Shown here piece by piece: positions 12,827 to 26,606 of a stretch of DNA of 64,000 bases (position 1 is the first letter of the stretch; each line of letters opens with the position of its first letter). The position numbers and the translations under genes were made by a program. Source of the stretch: Taxillus chinensis (lineage: Eukaryota > Streptophyta > Magnoliopsida > Santalales > Loranthaceae); assembly GCA_023512835.1 (NCBI GenBank), contig CM042091.1:2056553-2120552 (forward strand), written 5' to 3'. The notes below the pieces were generated by a model. That model made no database searches. It saw only the letters and a program-made list of their open reading frames with translations, and was not told the DNA's origin.

Positions 12827-13852
12827 GGGTCAGTTTGGCATTACTATTGGGTGCCTGCTTCTGCTTGTTTTACAAGCAGAAACAGTAAAAAGTATTTGGT
12901 AACCTCTAAAAAAAATACTTATAAAATAATTTTTTACTTTTTTTTATTCAAAAGCATAAGCAATTTGAAGGTTACTTCTAGAAGCTGCTTTTTTAGGAAG
13001 CAGTTTTAAAAAAAAAAATGACAATATTAACCTTCTTCATCCTCTGCGGTTGCTACAATCCACTGGTCATAGTTAGCCATGATGAGAACCACACCCTAGG
13101 CCGCACAACAAACACCTTACGATCCGTTCCTTGACCACGACGCTCCACTGTCCAAGCCTCGCCGCGGCCTGCCGCTAAAGGCCCTTTTGCTCACCCTGCT
13201 AGGCATTGTCACCGCCGTCATCCTCGTTGGGATCAACGTTGGCGATGAGGTCGACCAGCGGGGCCAGTGTCGCATGTTTGGGCCCCAAGTTTCGCCGCTT
13301 ATGTCCAAGTAAAACCTCCAATAGGCCTGTTTGATCGCCACCGCCGCCGATAACAAATTGAGAGCTAGGCGAGCTGAGGGGTTGTGAGTGATTTGGCGAG
13401 CGGCGGAGGAGATGAAGGAGAAGAGGGTGAGGACGAAGAGAGACGCCATGTAGGCAAAGACGAAACGGGCCCTCGATGCGGCAGCGGTGGTGGTGGGGTC
13501 TGGTTTTGGTCTTCTGCAAAACATCGAAATGGGGGGCGACGGAGATGGGGGGTGGGTGCGACGGCTTGGTAAATCTTGGGCTTACGACGGAGATGGGGCT
13601 AGGGTTGGGGGGCGGGATTCATGGAAAGTAAAAAAAAACATTTAAAAATTAAATTAGCAAAAGGATATTTGTGACTTTTTAAATCTTTTATTTTTAATTT
13701 ACCAAATACTTATTATCTGCTTTTAAATTCTATAGCACTTTGAAAATTATACTTTACCAAATATTTAACTGTTTATTTTCACAGTAGCTTATTTCTCCAG
13801 CACAACTAAAAGCAGCTTTTCTTAAAAGCACGGTATTACCAAACTAAACCAG
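12827..13852. mobile_element. TIR element with GC-rich, gene-fragment-like insert
   Basis: The left end GGTCAGTTTGGCATTAC and the right end (reverse complement GGTTTAGTTTGGTAATAC) form imperfect terminal inverted repeats. Subterminal motifs such as TACCAAATA.TTA and AGCAGCTTTT/GAAGCTGCTTTTT are mirrored. The middle (about 13020-13620) is GC-rich, unlike its surroundings. On the plus strand from ATG 13079 one frame reads MMRTTP-stop and then AAQQTPYDPFLDHDAPLSKP. After that come basic residues and a roughly 20-residue hydrophobic stretch (ALLLTLLGIVTAVILVGI). That looks like a captured first exon of a type II membrane protein, now broken. No target duplication was found. Confidence 0.5.
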
Positions 13853-16796
13853 GCACGACAGTGCCATTTATGAGGCCAGCCACGACAACAAGGTTCAAGA
13901 CAGTATCCAAGACAATAAGACAATAGTAGAGAGCAAAAAAAAAAGTATTATGGGAATTAAACAACACATGTTATGGCAACAAATCATCCAAAGACGTTGA
14001 TATTTCATTAACAAATCGTGTTTTTCTGCGTAACCAGAATGAGTCTAACAATGAACGGTAACCAAAAAACATGGGGGTTCAATATTTAGATGAGTCTTAC
14101 AATGAACGGTAACCAAAAAACATGGGGGGTTCTTTAGAGTAAGAACATCCCTAGCAACACTAAAAATTTACATAACTCCCAAAGAAGAGAAGGTTATCGA
14201 CCTGCTTGAATAGTTGAATCGCCTTCTTCTTTCCTACATCGTCGTCTCTTCTCGTGTCCTACCCTTTATGGATGGTTTATTTATTTTTTTGACAGTGTAT
14301 GTTCTATCTCTCAGTAATCTTTTTTCTCTCTCTCTATCCATCGTCCTCCCATCTCCTTGTAATCTCTCTCTTTTCACTGAGTATGCTCAGCCTCTATAAC
14401 CTCCTCCCCCTTTTCTCTTCTTCTTTTTTCCTGCTGAAATGTTCTCTCTCTGTGCGTGTGTCCATCCTTCTCTTTCTATGTATATTCCCCACCTTTTTTT
14501 TTAATCTCTACGTGTGCTCTATTCCCTTCTCTCTGTGTCCCTCGTGTATCTCCTCTCCCTAATCTCTTCCAATTTATAATGACAAATCGGACTCATTTCA
14601 ACCCCAAAATAATAACACATAACAGCACAAGCAAATTATCCAAATTTCAAGCCATGTTCTGAACGTTATTTAAAGGTCATTCATGTTTTGCTTGACGGAG
14701 TTAACAAGGCTTGGACATGTGTATTTTGTCGGAAATACACATTTGTATTCATTCATCCGGCATTTGAATTCATTCATGTTCTCGGAAAGACATTTAAATT
14801 CATTCAACGGGATGTATACAGAATTCAACAAACATCATAGAAAACAATGGCTTCAACAAGTCATTCAGGGGCATTTAAAATCCATAACTACGGGCATGCT
14901 TGTTAGAGTTTTGGTATTATGAATTTTGTTTTTCATAAAATAATGTTTTATATGAAATAAAATTTGATTTAAAAAGAATATATGATTAAATGATATTATT
15001 TTTTAAAATAATAAATTTAAACTATTTAAAATTATTTATAAATAATATATATTTATGTAGGTTCATAATTTTAAAAAATATTTTTATTTCAAAAAAGAAT
15101 TAAGAAAAATCATAGCCTATATTTTTTAAAAATTAAGTTTACAAAGTAAAATTTAGTCTAAAATAGTAATAAATAAATAAATATCAAAAGAGTTATGTAA
15201 TTTTTAAAATTTTATTATTAAACTAATGGTCCCAATTGAAACTGTAAATGAATTAAAAGTTTATGAATAAATTCGCGTTTGATTCGATAAAAAATCGTTT
15301 ATATTCGTTCGTTAAGGAATAATATCATTAACACATTGTTATATTAATAAATATGTTCGCGAACATTCACGAACAAATGTTCATGAACAATTCGTAAATA
15401 TCGTTTATATTCATAAAAATTATTTATGAATAAAAAATTAATAAATTAATTAATATGCATAAAAATTATTTTATTAAATATGATTTAATAAATATATATT
15501 TTTATTTTATTATTCAATAAAAAAATTTCAGCTTAACGACAAAGGCGTACAGCGTGAAAGACTCTGCAATTCCTTGTGCTCCTTTTTTGTTTTCCTCTCT
15601 GCCTCGCTCTCCTTTCTTCTCGAAATTTTACAGAAATTGAACGTGGAAGGTTCTCTCTCTGTTCTGTCTCTCCGTTTTTTTCTCCTCCCTTTTGTCTTCA
15701 TGCCGTCTCCCTTTTATAGCTGATGGAGGAGAAGCAGCTGGAGGACGGTGTGCATCATAGCCATCGCTGTAGGTTGAAGGACGACTCGAGTGACAGATCC
15801 GGGTGAAGATCTCCCACCCCGATCTCGTGGAATAGGGCAGATCCTCTTCGCGGTATCCGGGTGATAGACTGATTCAGCGATGGCCTTTGTCTAGTGGAGC
15901 AAGGAATAGAGGCCAGCGATGCGAGGAGATGTCCGGCGGGCATGGAGGAGACGCAGCGGCACAGAGAGAAGCCACCGGGTTTTGTCGTGCGGCGTGGGTG
16001 ATAGATAGGAGATACGCGTGCGTGGTTTTGCTTAGGTAATATTGTAATAATAATAATAAGAAGAAGAAGAACATTTAATAATAATTAAATTAGCAATAAT
16101 AATATACTTAATAATAATGCATGTTGTCACAATCAGAATAATTTACTTATAATAATAATAATAATTGGCAAGTATTCTCATTTAAAAAAAATCTTAATAA
16201 ACATAAAATACAATAATTTGAGGAGTCATCTTGCATGTTGATCGTTATTTACTAATTTACGAATCAAACATAGTCTATTTATACTTCGTTCGTTTGTCGT
16301 CATAATCGGATACGGTTAATTGCGTTCTTCTTCAAATTTTATTTTTCATCACCTAGACCGGTTTCATGAAGTCATCAAAATTATGTACTACCATAGATTG
16401 GCAGTCATACCCCTCTTATTGACATATGCAAATGTAAAACAAAAAAAATGTGAAATAAAATAAAAATGCATATATAATTGAACAAAATTAAAATACGGCA
16501 ACTCCCACCATGATAAACTTTTTATTCATTTTATTAACCGCCACTAAGTTATAGAAATAGTAATACTTTATAGAAGTTGTGACTAAGGAACCGTGGCCAC
16601 TAAAATTATTTATTTTTTAGTGTTCGAGAATCATATTATACCTAATATTTATTGATTGATGGCTATTACTAATAAAGAGGTAGTTTGCAAAATTCAAATT
16701 AAGTTTGAATATGTTTATCCTAAAAGGTTACTCATTGGACTAATTTTAATTTGTTATATTTAGTTGAGTTGTTTACCTTATATTCATTAATGGCTT
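13853..16796. other. Intergenic, pyrimidine-rich and AT-rich, no gene found
   Basis: Contains the 51-bp duplication (14040-14132), a C/T-rich stretch (14280-14570), and a degenerate repeat with CATTTGnATTCATTCA-like units (14735-14815). A GC-richer island (about 15540-16030) is embedded in very AT-rich DNA with GTTCGCGAACATTCACGAAC-type palindromes (15355-15400). The island plus flanks (about 15240-16330) may be another mobile element with a GC-rich interior, but its ends are not clear. Confidence 0.45.
14040..14132. repeat. Two-copy tandem duplication, 51-bp period
   Basis: TGAGTCTnACAATGAACGGT followed by AACCAAAAAACATGGGGG is present at 14040 and 14091 with almost no differences. Confidence 0.9.
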
Positions 16797-17250
16797 TTTT
16801 TTTTTTGAAAAGATAAACATTTTATTAGAAGAAAACAAAAGTACACCAAATTGAGTAGAAAATTGTCATACTTAATTAAAAGTAAATAACTCATACAAAT
16901 ATTATAATAAACTGATAAGATGCCCAACAACATAAGACCTAGTGACTCAATATGAGAAAATTAAAGCCCAATACAAGAGCCAACAAGACCTAAAATAATT
17001 AGCCCAAAACAGGCTAGGAAGAATGCCTTGGGCCGGCCCAGGAGAGAAAGGCTGGCCCAAACAGCAGGACATGGACCAAAGTCCACACAGGGCTAGAGAA
17101 GACTGGCCTTGGGCCAGCCCAAAAAATGCAATTATTCCATCCCGGCCCAAAGCGCTGCCCTAGCCGACGCAACCAATATCGGCAGGAGCCGACAGCCTCC
17201 AGGCAACCCAGGGCCAGATCTGGCCTTCGGGACAGGACTTGTCGAAGAAC
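16797..17250 (-). mobile_element. Possible poly(A)-tailed retroposon, minus orientation
   Basis: The left edge is a T-run (about 16797-16806). It is followed by GAAAAGATAAACATTTTATT, which on the minus strand is an AATAAA signal ahead of a poly(A) tail. The body to about 17240 is GC-rich (GGCCGGCCCAGG, TTGGGCCAGCCC) and ends at an AT satellite. This is suggestive of a LINE 3' end or retroposon, but no reverse transcriptase motif was found and target duplications were not identified. Confidence 0.3.
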
Positions 17251-17265
17251 GGGAAACGGCGGCTA

Positions 17266-17345
17266 TTCATATTATATTATATATTTTATATTATATATTA
17301 TATATTATATATTATTATATATTATATATTATTATATATTATTTT
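17266..17345. repeat. AT minisatellite (TTATATA-type)
   Basis: Repeated TTATATATTA-like units of variable length form a self-complementary AT tract. Confidence 0.85.
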
Positions 17346-20300
17346 CATATATGTATATTCATATTTATATTTATACTATATTATTATTATATTCATTGAG
17401 ATATGTTAAATTCAATACAAATTAATTACTCGTTCAAATTAATATAGGCTAATAAAACTAATTTTAAAATAATTATATAATTTAATAATCGAACCAAATT
17501 TCGAGTTTGGATTAAGGACTTAGTTATGTGCCACCCTACGAAGCCAAATGCAATTTTTATTATGTCAAGGTCTCCTAATTAAAATTATTATTTTAAAACA
17601 AAACGCTAGACACATGCTTCCTATTATTTTAACTAGTGTATTTTTTAAGGAAAAAAACTGACGAGGGATTATTTTTTTTGAGAAAACAACGTGTTTAAAA
17701 ATGTATATATGACCAGACATGTGTAGGAACCGCACCTGCCAATAAACAACATAGCAATTATTTTGATTACGCAATTCTTAAAAATATACATGAACAAAAA
17801 TATGCACGTGAATATTAAGTGTGTGCATATACCCGCCTAACTCCTCTATGCGCCTGAACTAACCTCAATCTAATCGTTACTTGCAAATAAAAATTATTCA
17901 AATAAGTGAGTTTATTGAAAATTTTATTTTATGGTATATTGAATCGGTTGGCGGGTGAAAATACTTAAACTTGCTAATAACTCGACGCATCGCACTCTAT
18001 TACAAAAATATAATACATTTTATCATCTATCTATTAGATATTAGTTCATTATCGTATCTCTCATTATGAGAGGTAAGAGTATGCAGCATAACGCCTATGA
18101 TTGTGAGTTTATAATGTTGAAATCCATAAATCTCATATATTTTCTCATTTGTAATTATAAATATTTAATGAATAAAATAGTATACTTTTGATTATAATTA
18201 TTTTATATTTTATATGTTTAATTTTTTAAATATATGTCGTTTAATTATATACTAATAAATGATAGTTGGCACATACTCAACCCGCCGCCCGCCGGTTAAT
18301 ACGTACAAAAAATTTAACAAACTTATTAATTATTAAGGTTGATAGGTCAATCAAAAGGTAAAAAAATTAATTATTCGTTAATGATAAATTGATTTATGAT
18401 TTAGTCTTTCACCTAATCCAAGCACACTCGTTGTGAATACAGACTTGCGAATAAAAACTAAACAAAACAAATCATAAGAAACATGTTTGGAAAAATACAT
18501 TAGGATCAACCACTACGTTTCTTTTTGGCGGAAATTCTTATGCTCATCTCTATATTGGAAGCAACGTGTTTAGTCTTAATACATATGACACGTCCATAGT
18601 CACATGCCATTACAATGCGTATGAGTTCAATTAGGCACGTGCCTTTGACCTGAATAGTAGTACCATGCTTACTAAACACATGTTAACGTTGGTAGGCACA
18701 TGTTAATTTGAAATGACCTAGTTTTGCTTTTAGGAATTTATTTTTTTCACATAATATATTTTGTTTGAAAACTTTTGTGTGCAGGTATATTATACACAAA
18801 AAAATCGTGTAAGAATAATTTTTTTGATTGATTTTTTTAAAAAATATATTTAAAAATAAATTTAATTTAACGAAAGTAAAAGTATTCCGATATATGTATG
18901 TAATATTGTTCTTTTCATTATATAATAAAATCAATTTGATCGCATATGCTTCATTTTATGTATTACAATTATAACTCGTTTAATCTTTTTTTTTTTTTTG
19001 CCAATAGGTGATCTATGTCTAAATTTTTTTACATAGTGGTCTCAATTAATGTGGAATTACTTTTAAAAATTATATATTACCTAAATGTTTGAGTCGCCAG
19101 CTGAATTTGGTTACATCTAAGTTCATATTTATTAATTGTGTACGTAAGAGTTGCTAAATTAGTGAATTTCAATGATATAATGCTAATTCACTAACTCAAA
19201 CAAAACTCTAAAAGGTTATACCCAATATTAATAATAATATAAAACCAATAATAATAATTTAATGTTATTGTTAGAAAATTTGCCATGAACTAAAATATCC
19301 TTATTGAAATAACAAAATAACAAAAAAATGTTGTTTTTTTTATCATCATCTTATTTTAGTTAATTTAAATTATTAATTTTATATAACAACGTTTCCAACT
19401 ATGATTTGGATGGGTAAGAGTCCTCCATTATAACCACCATTTTTGAGCCATCATTTTGATAGTTTTTTCAACTTTATTTTATGGTTTTCATTTTGTGGTC
19501 ATATGAAATTCACATAAAAATAAAATTAGTATAGGTTTTTATTAGATTTTACGCTTTTCTCTAATGATGTAGGGAAAAGTTGTTGTGACTTTAAATGAGA
19601 GCCTAGTAATGACATTAGACGTGCGGAGGCCTCATCTCCTTGATTTATCTTTTATTTTTAGTGGCAATTTCTACCTTGTTTCAATATTTTTTTTAATGTT
19701 TTTTTTATGTTATCAACCATGCATAAGTATTTTCTTAAGTTAGCAAGATTGTTGCATTATGGAATAATAAATCAATAATATCAACAAGTGCTTGAAACAA
19801 AATTTCATTATTTTTAGGGAATAGTCACAGGGATCTTATGAATTGAAACTATTAGTTATGCATGTAGATTTATTAGTCATAAATCTTCATAGTTCAGTGT
19901 TCTTAATTAAGGTAGTTATTAACCTTTGTTATTTTGCCTTTAGCATTTTAGAAGTCTAAGCAAATAATTTTAGAATAAATATTTGTGTAACCGGCTCGTG
20001 TCATCTTTGCATAACCATGAGAGATTGGATAACTATGATTTTTTTTCTCTCCCTCCGATGAATTGGTAGCCTGTCACGTCGTCACGGTTATCCAAAGATT
20101 ACCCAACCCCGGTTGTACCTAGCATTGCTCATAATTGTATATGGAGAGGAATGTTCATAATTTTACAAACTAACCTTAAACAATTAATTTAAAAATAATA
20201 ATTAATATGACAAGTTGATATTATTTGAGCAATCTCACATATAATTTATAATAAGAAAAGACTAATTTTAATCGATTTTGAGTATATTTGATGATTGATA

Positions 20301-21426
20301 GTGAAAATCTAGGCGACGGGAGAAAAGTAGAAAATGACGAAAAAGCTCAATATTTTTGGAGAAATATTGGTAATTTAATTCGAATCAAACTCTATTTATC
20401 GAAGTAAATAAATACATTTGGAAATATCACATAAAAATTTCGAGTAAAGGCAAGTCAAATAGTTTAATTCGATTTTTCAAAACATTGATTCGAGAAATAG
20501 GACTTTGGTTTGAGACGAAGTAGTATTTGTCGAAACAAAATCTTATTTCTCAAACCAAATTAATCCAAATGACATCATCTCTATTTTACATTAATTTGAT
20601 TGCGCAATTAGGCCTGTTTTACGTTATGGGTGAACTAATCCATTCTTTTTTTTTATTATTTTTGTAAGGCTTACTTAGTGAAATCACAAATGGATAATAT
20701 AAATATTTTATAAAAGTGAGTGTGTTAATCATTTTGGTAAGTGTGAATATCCTTTCTCATTTTTTTTAGAAGGAAGGTTGAACCTTATAGAATGTTATCT
20801 ATAGTTACTTGCATAATCATAACCTTTGCTATCTTTTATTAATTGATATTTGTGTTTATTTATTTGTTAGTTTTAATTATCTTTTATCTTTCTTAATTTA
20901 GTTTATACACTCATATTCAAAATATGCAAGTATATTAATTAGGTAAATAGCATATATCCTTCTTTACTTAACTTTTACTATGCTTACAAAATACAAGTTT
21001 TTTGTTTAATGAATACCCATATTTTGTGTTTGTAAATGTGTTATAATTATTCATTACATACACTAGCCTTCACCATGGATTCAACCCTTACTTCAATTAT
21101 TCTAAATAGTATTAGATTTTAAAGTTTATTAATTTTGTTATCAATATGATGATCAGATGCCCAAAATGTTCTTTAAAATGCAAATTCGTTCATCTAAACA
21201 CTTATTAGATGAAAAGTTAACACAAACCGATGATTGGATGCTCTCCAATGCTCGGAATGACAAGCAGACCATTGGATCACTCATCTAATGAAAGGTTATA
21301 GGCAAACTGATGATCAAATGAGGGCACCGAAGATCGGATGGAGACTCTAATAATCAAAAAGACTTTGCTGCCTGGATGACCTCGTTATTAGGAGCACTTT
21401 CCTTGATAGGCTTATGACCTTCAGAC
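17346..21426. other. AT-rich intergenic DNA, no gene found
   Basis: No conserved reading frame was recognised. A segment near 20040-20100 (CTCCCTCCGATGAATTGG through CACGTCGTCACGGTTA) recurs in inverted orientation near 24990-25060. It is therefore a dispersed repeat. Confidence 0.5.
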
Positions 21427-21990
21427 TGTCACGCTCCCGAATTTCAAGGAACCCGAAACCAAGAACATGACTTTCCCTTGCCCGCACCCTAAAGGTTAAG
21501 GGGTTGGTTGACAAGCACCAATAGATACTATACCACGAGTGTTGTCTCAATCATGCAAACCTGTACAGTCATACATTAAAGGTAATCCTGTACTTTCTCA
21601 TATATCAGCATGCTTACAATATGTCAAACAGTCAGACAGACATCACATCATAAATAATGTATAAATACAATTGTCCACGGACCCATGTTTGAGATACAAT
21701 ACATAATTAATCAAGAATATAATATTACATCATATATCAGAGTAGTGGATATGTTCTCTTGGAAGAAAGTTTTCCATTAGTCTCAGGTCGCACCTGAAAA
21801 GGATAAACAACAAAGTAGAGGTGAGCTACAAGCGCAGTAGATAACCCCAAAACTCCACATCACTCTACTATACAAAATATATAAGTCTTTACTATATGAT
21901 CAGTGTACTCGTGTCTTGTGTAGTGAGCAAAATCATTAGGACTCAGCCTGCAAACAAACAACAGGACCCATCCTGTCCACACAAGATAAC
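21427..21990. mobile_element. LTR-like remnant (TGTCACG... family)
   Basis: Begins TGTCACGCTCCCGAATTTC, closely like the start of the solo LTR at 33863 (TGTCACGTCCCGAATTTC). Further shared landmarks follow, including a CACGAGTGT block about 110 bp in. The right end could not be fixed, so the end coordinate is approximate. Confidence 0.45.
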
Positions 21991-22839
21991 TTGTCCATGA
22001 TTCTTAATAGGATCACAGGACCATAATGATTTGTTGTGGACTATGAGTCAAGTTATTTGAATGTACGGGTTATACTGATCAAATGTGTTGAATGTTTGTG
22101 TAAGTGCTAGATTGTTTATTGTTTGTGTGGCCAATTTGATGGCACCCAGGAGGAGTGACTGGGCAAGGGTTTGATGGAGGAGCTCACAGTTAAGTCAAGG
22201 CATAAAGGGCAATAAGGTCTATAGGCTCCTATTTTGGGGGCAAATTTAACTGCTTGAATTGGGGCTCTAATTTTGGGCCAAATTCAATGTGTCATGAAAG
22301 GCACAACAAGAGGCAACTAAAGAGGTCATGCAAGGGGAATTAGGGAGGAAACAATAACCTCCATAACTAGAGCAGTGGGAGGATGAGGTATAGGAATTTC
22401 ACCAACCAAGGAATATAACAGAGTCAGCACGAAGTGGTGTTGCCTGGGCCAATCTGTTCAGGAAATATGGACTAGGACCTTCGACAATAGCAAGAGACGA
22501 AAGGCAGTTAAGAATTAGATTAGATGGATAGAAGACCTCTGCTAGATGATTTAGGTGCTTGATGATATGAGAGTTCACCTGAAAACACATTATTTGATAG
22601 GTGGGTCCCATAGGTGGTGGGAGTCAATGAAGGTTGTTTAGGGTAGCCAATTGAGTTGAGGAGAGTTTGTGAAGCTCTTCTATATAAAGTATTCCCTCAT
22701 TTAGTTCAGTAAGCACGACGAAAGGAGTACTACAACCTTGAACAAGGCAATAAGACTGAGGCTGAGTCAGCCTTATGTCCATATGAGTTAGGCATGTGTA
22801 GGAGAAATTAACTTTAAATCACTAAGTATAGAAACTAAC

Positions 22840-23220
22840 TGTTGAGACACTAGTTTAAGAACTTTGGATCGAGATGGGGACAACAACTTGAGATAACAGA
22901 TACTTCGGTTTGAACAAATAGAGTTACTTCGAGATATATTACTTCGATTTGATAACTTCAAGATATTGAATTGCTCTACTAGGTTGCTTGAGATGTCAAA
23001 ATAAGTTATTACTTCGAGATAACAAATAACACTTCTAGATCTCAAACTGTGCTTCTACTTTGAATCGAACTGTCAACTTCTACTTTGAGATATCGAATGA
23101 CTTCAAGATAACAAACAACACTTCGAGATATCAAACTGACATTGGGTTCTTCAAATTGAGCTATGCCTTTTACTTCAAGATATCAAAGTGACTTTGAGCC
23201 AACAATGCATATACCAAAGT
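22840..23220. repeat. Degenerate CGAGATATCAAA-type minisatellite
   Basis: Variants of ACTTCGAGATAACAAA / ACTTCGAGATATCAAACTG recur irregularly about ten times (for example near 22880, 22928, 23012, 23085 and 23120). A second degenerate array with CAAGTATCGAAGTAGTGTCTGAG-like units lies at 23860-24000. No protein family was recognised. Confidence 0.65.
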
Positions 23221-23389
23221 AAAGAGACTTATTGTAAACTATCAAACTTCTTTTACGAGTTTACTCAACAGAGTCACCTTAGGAAATTATCTTAGAATAC
23301 AAAGTTATCATCTTATCACACTTCATATATTGCTTGACAATCACTACTAGATATTGATAAAAATTATAATCCTTTAATCTATTGGAACA

Positions 23390-23392
<3 letters not shown>

Positions 23393-23436
<44 letters not shown>
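23393..23436. repeat. (TC)n microsatellite
   Basis: About 22 uninterrupted TC units. Confidence 0.95.
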
Positions 23437-23440
<4 letters not shown>

Positions 23441-24439
23441 GCTAAGGTTTGTAGACACATGTGTGTATAGAATGATATGATACTTATTTATAATGATGAC
23501 TTAGCTAAGGTTTCAGATGAATGCACGGTTTAACACGTCATCAAAATATGGTTTTGTCTGTTGCGCTCCCATTAATGATCAAAATAAATGCTTTCTTGAG
23601 AAAGTGCATGACTTAAAGGACTTCCTCTGAAAGTAACTATCTTCATAATGAATATCTTGTAAGTAAGAAGTCGAGCAACTCATTTCAGTCTTGGATATAA
23701 CCAAATCTTCATAATTAAATAGTAGTGTTAGAACTGACTCTATTGACTAGCAAAAGAGTATATTTTCTAATGTCTTACCTTGAAAATTCATGAACCTTCA
23801 GTGTGGTGGCAAGACCTTTACATAGCTATATGTATTTGAGGATCAAAGTAATATCCAAGTATTAGGCTGCTATTCAAGTGTTGAACTAGTGTCTGAGTTT
23901 CAAACTGTTATCCAAGCATCGAAGTAGTATTGGAGCTCGAACTGCTATTTGAGTATCGGAGTAGTGTCTAAGCTTTGGAATGCTATCCAACCATCATATT
24001 AGTTATTCGTTCTTCGATTACTCTTAGGAAAGTCTTAAATCCAATTAAGATACTTTATCTGAGAAACGTAGTCATTAGCTTTGACTTATTTGTACAACCT
24101 CTCTGAAATTCTTATTCCACTTCAAAAAATTATGCATATTCTAATAACGTGAATTCCTCTTTGAAATGGTATGCTCTCCCCGAGTAAGTTGATGTACTTT
24201 CCAAAATGGTTTGTTCATCTCCGAAAAGTCAGAATATGTATCTAACAATGTGGAATCACTTTGAAAATGTAATTTTTTTCTATTTGTTATCTAAAATGGT
24301 ATTTATCAGATTTCCTTCTCCAATAATACAAATGTTGACCCGTATTTCGGATCCAACACTTCACAATTTTTGCACCTACCAACCAAATAAAGAATGTTCT
24401 TCAAAGTACCATTTTGAGTATAGTATACACCATAATTGA

Positions 24440-26380
24440 AAATTTAATGCAAAACATTTAATCAATCAAAGATATTTCTACTTAATTTTTAATTGATTGT
24501 TTTCATTATTTAATGGATTCAAATTCATGAGTTTGATTTTTTATTTATTTAAAAGTCACAAGTATGAGCGCTAGTTTGCTAGCACGCATTAGTTTTGTTT
24601 AATGATCATATAAAACAAATAATTAAACTTTTAAAAAATTTAATGTGTTTTACATTAAATTTGAAAACTTTAATAGCACAAAATCTTCTACACCAACCCA
24701 AAACTCATACATGTGATTTTTTTAAATATAATGTAACAAAATAAGTAAAAATTAGGAGAAATGAATTTGAAAAAAATCAATTAAGAATTGAATAGAAACA
24801 TCTTTTATTAATTAAAATTTATACATTCAATTTTTATTTAGAAGTATAAGGTGTGTGTGTATATATATATGCATCAATTTTAGAAAAGTTGTTTAAGTTC
24901 AACAGTAAAAGTACTTGTGCAAGTTTGATGAGGTATATTTGTAAATAGTAACGTTATGTACCACTAGGCTCTAGAGTTGTGTAACAGGTGAGTAACCGTG
25001 ACGACGTGTCATTATACTAGTTCATCGGAAGGGGAGAGGGGGAGAGAGAAAAAAAAATATAAGAATAGATCGCGCTCGTTCACATTAGCCATGATTTTAC
25101 AGCAATGCCATAAACTGATTGCATATTTCATTTATCATTTACAAAAGTCGTTTTAGCTCACTATTTTGAGTATGATAATACATTAGTAAATTAATTCCTT
25201 ATTTTAATTCTCTAATGCCACATCATCAAACTAAGGTATCCTAATATTATCTTTATTATTGATGACCTTCTAAGATCAAAAGTTTAATGACTCATATAAA
25301 AGAAACAAAAAGTTTAGTGATCGATGAAAAATCAACATCAAAGTTGGATCAATTTAGATATAAATTTTTTTTAATGCCATATTAGGGGAATAATGATTTC
25401 ATAATATCATATTATCATACTGACAAATTTTAACATTATTTTTAACAATAATAATATTTTCGGATTGAAATAAAATCTCAATAATTTAGATGCGAGGAAA
25501 ACAAGAAATAAGAAAACTTAGGGGCTGTTTGATGTGAGTTTTGATTTTTATATTATGTTTTTTAAATTTTATTGGAATTTATGTTGAATTATAATTTAAA
25601 AATATTTTTTATTTAGTAAAAGAGATAATATGTTTTAAAAAGAGTATAATTTTTTTAAAATTAAGTTCTAAATTTAAAAAAAACAATATTTATTGGACTC
25701 AGGTAATAAAAAAAAATAAAAAAAATTGGAACTCTCGACATAATTGAGTTTAGATTTAAAAATAGTTAGAAATAATTTTTAAAAACAACAATCAAACATA
25801 CTGTTTTTAAAAATAAATTTTAAATTTATATTATTATTAAATTAAAATAAGCCCACACTCAACCTCCATATTAAAAAAATCATCGGTTTGCTTTCTACCA
25901 AGCATATTTCAACTACTAGTGAAGAATATTTGTTAAAGTTTTGTAGACATAACTTAACCAGCAAGTAAGAGCATTGATATTGGATTAATTATTATTATTA
26001 TATTTAAATTTATAATTCGATCAATGTATGACAATATATACATTGGATTCTTGAAATGTCAAAATTTATAATTATGAGGTACAATAAATTTGTGAGATTC
26101 TTTAAATTGAAGAATTATTTACATTAATCAAAATTTTATTTTAATATTTTATTTTTCCTTTCAGTTTTTTTAATCTTTTTCATATTATATTATTATTTTA
26201 ATACTTTTAAAGTTGAAAAGTTATAAATTTTTTAAAATTTTAAAGATAATAATAATTAATACAACGTCAATATTAAAATAGTAATAACAGTACCGACATC
26301 TTTGCTTTTTTTAATAAACAATAGAATATTATGTAATAAAAGAATTTTAAATCACGTAATTTTAACGTATATTATATTAT
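24440..26380. other. AT-rich DNA upstream of right OSC, no gene found
   Basis: Contains a dispersed repeat copy near 24990-25060 (partner near 20040-20100, inverted). A MITE-like segment may begin at about 25522 (GGGGCTGTTTGATGTGAG), with a mirrored CAATCAAACATACTG near 25790. Otherwise simple AT-rich DNA. Confidence 0.45.
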
Positions 26381-26606
26381 ATTATATTTAATATATAAAA
26401 TTGAACATATAATATTTTATTTGCGGTGAAACCGGAGTGTTGCTCTGCTATAAATTATAGATAATCCGCACTCCTACAACCGACCCGTTCGAGTGTGTTG
26501 CATTTGTGGCACCAGTCAGAGGAAGTTAACGAACCACATTTATGCATGTGCGTGCATTACATATAAGTAGTAGCAAAGAGAAGTAGAAGAAGAAGAAAGA
26601 AGGAAG
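26381..26606 (+). promoter_or_regulatory. Upstream region of complete OSC gene
   Basis: TATAAATTATAG at 26449-26460 lies about 155 bp before the ATG, a plausible TATA box with a leader of roughly 120 nt. The same motif at the same place is kept in the dead copy (4400-4411) but is replaced in the left live copy. The block downstream (GATAATCCGCACTCCTACAA) is common to the copies. The leader ends in a short GAA-rich stretch before ATG 26607. Relative to the left copy and relic, a roughly 20-30-bp segment between the TTTGCGGT and CCGGAGTG blocks is missing here. Confidence 0.55.

Noticed and set aside
13117..13524. Minus-strand frame of 135 codons with hydrophobic stretches
   Set aside because: It is antisense to a more protein-like plus-strand fragment in the GC-rich insert of a TIR element; both cannot be coding and neither is intact.
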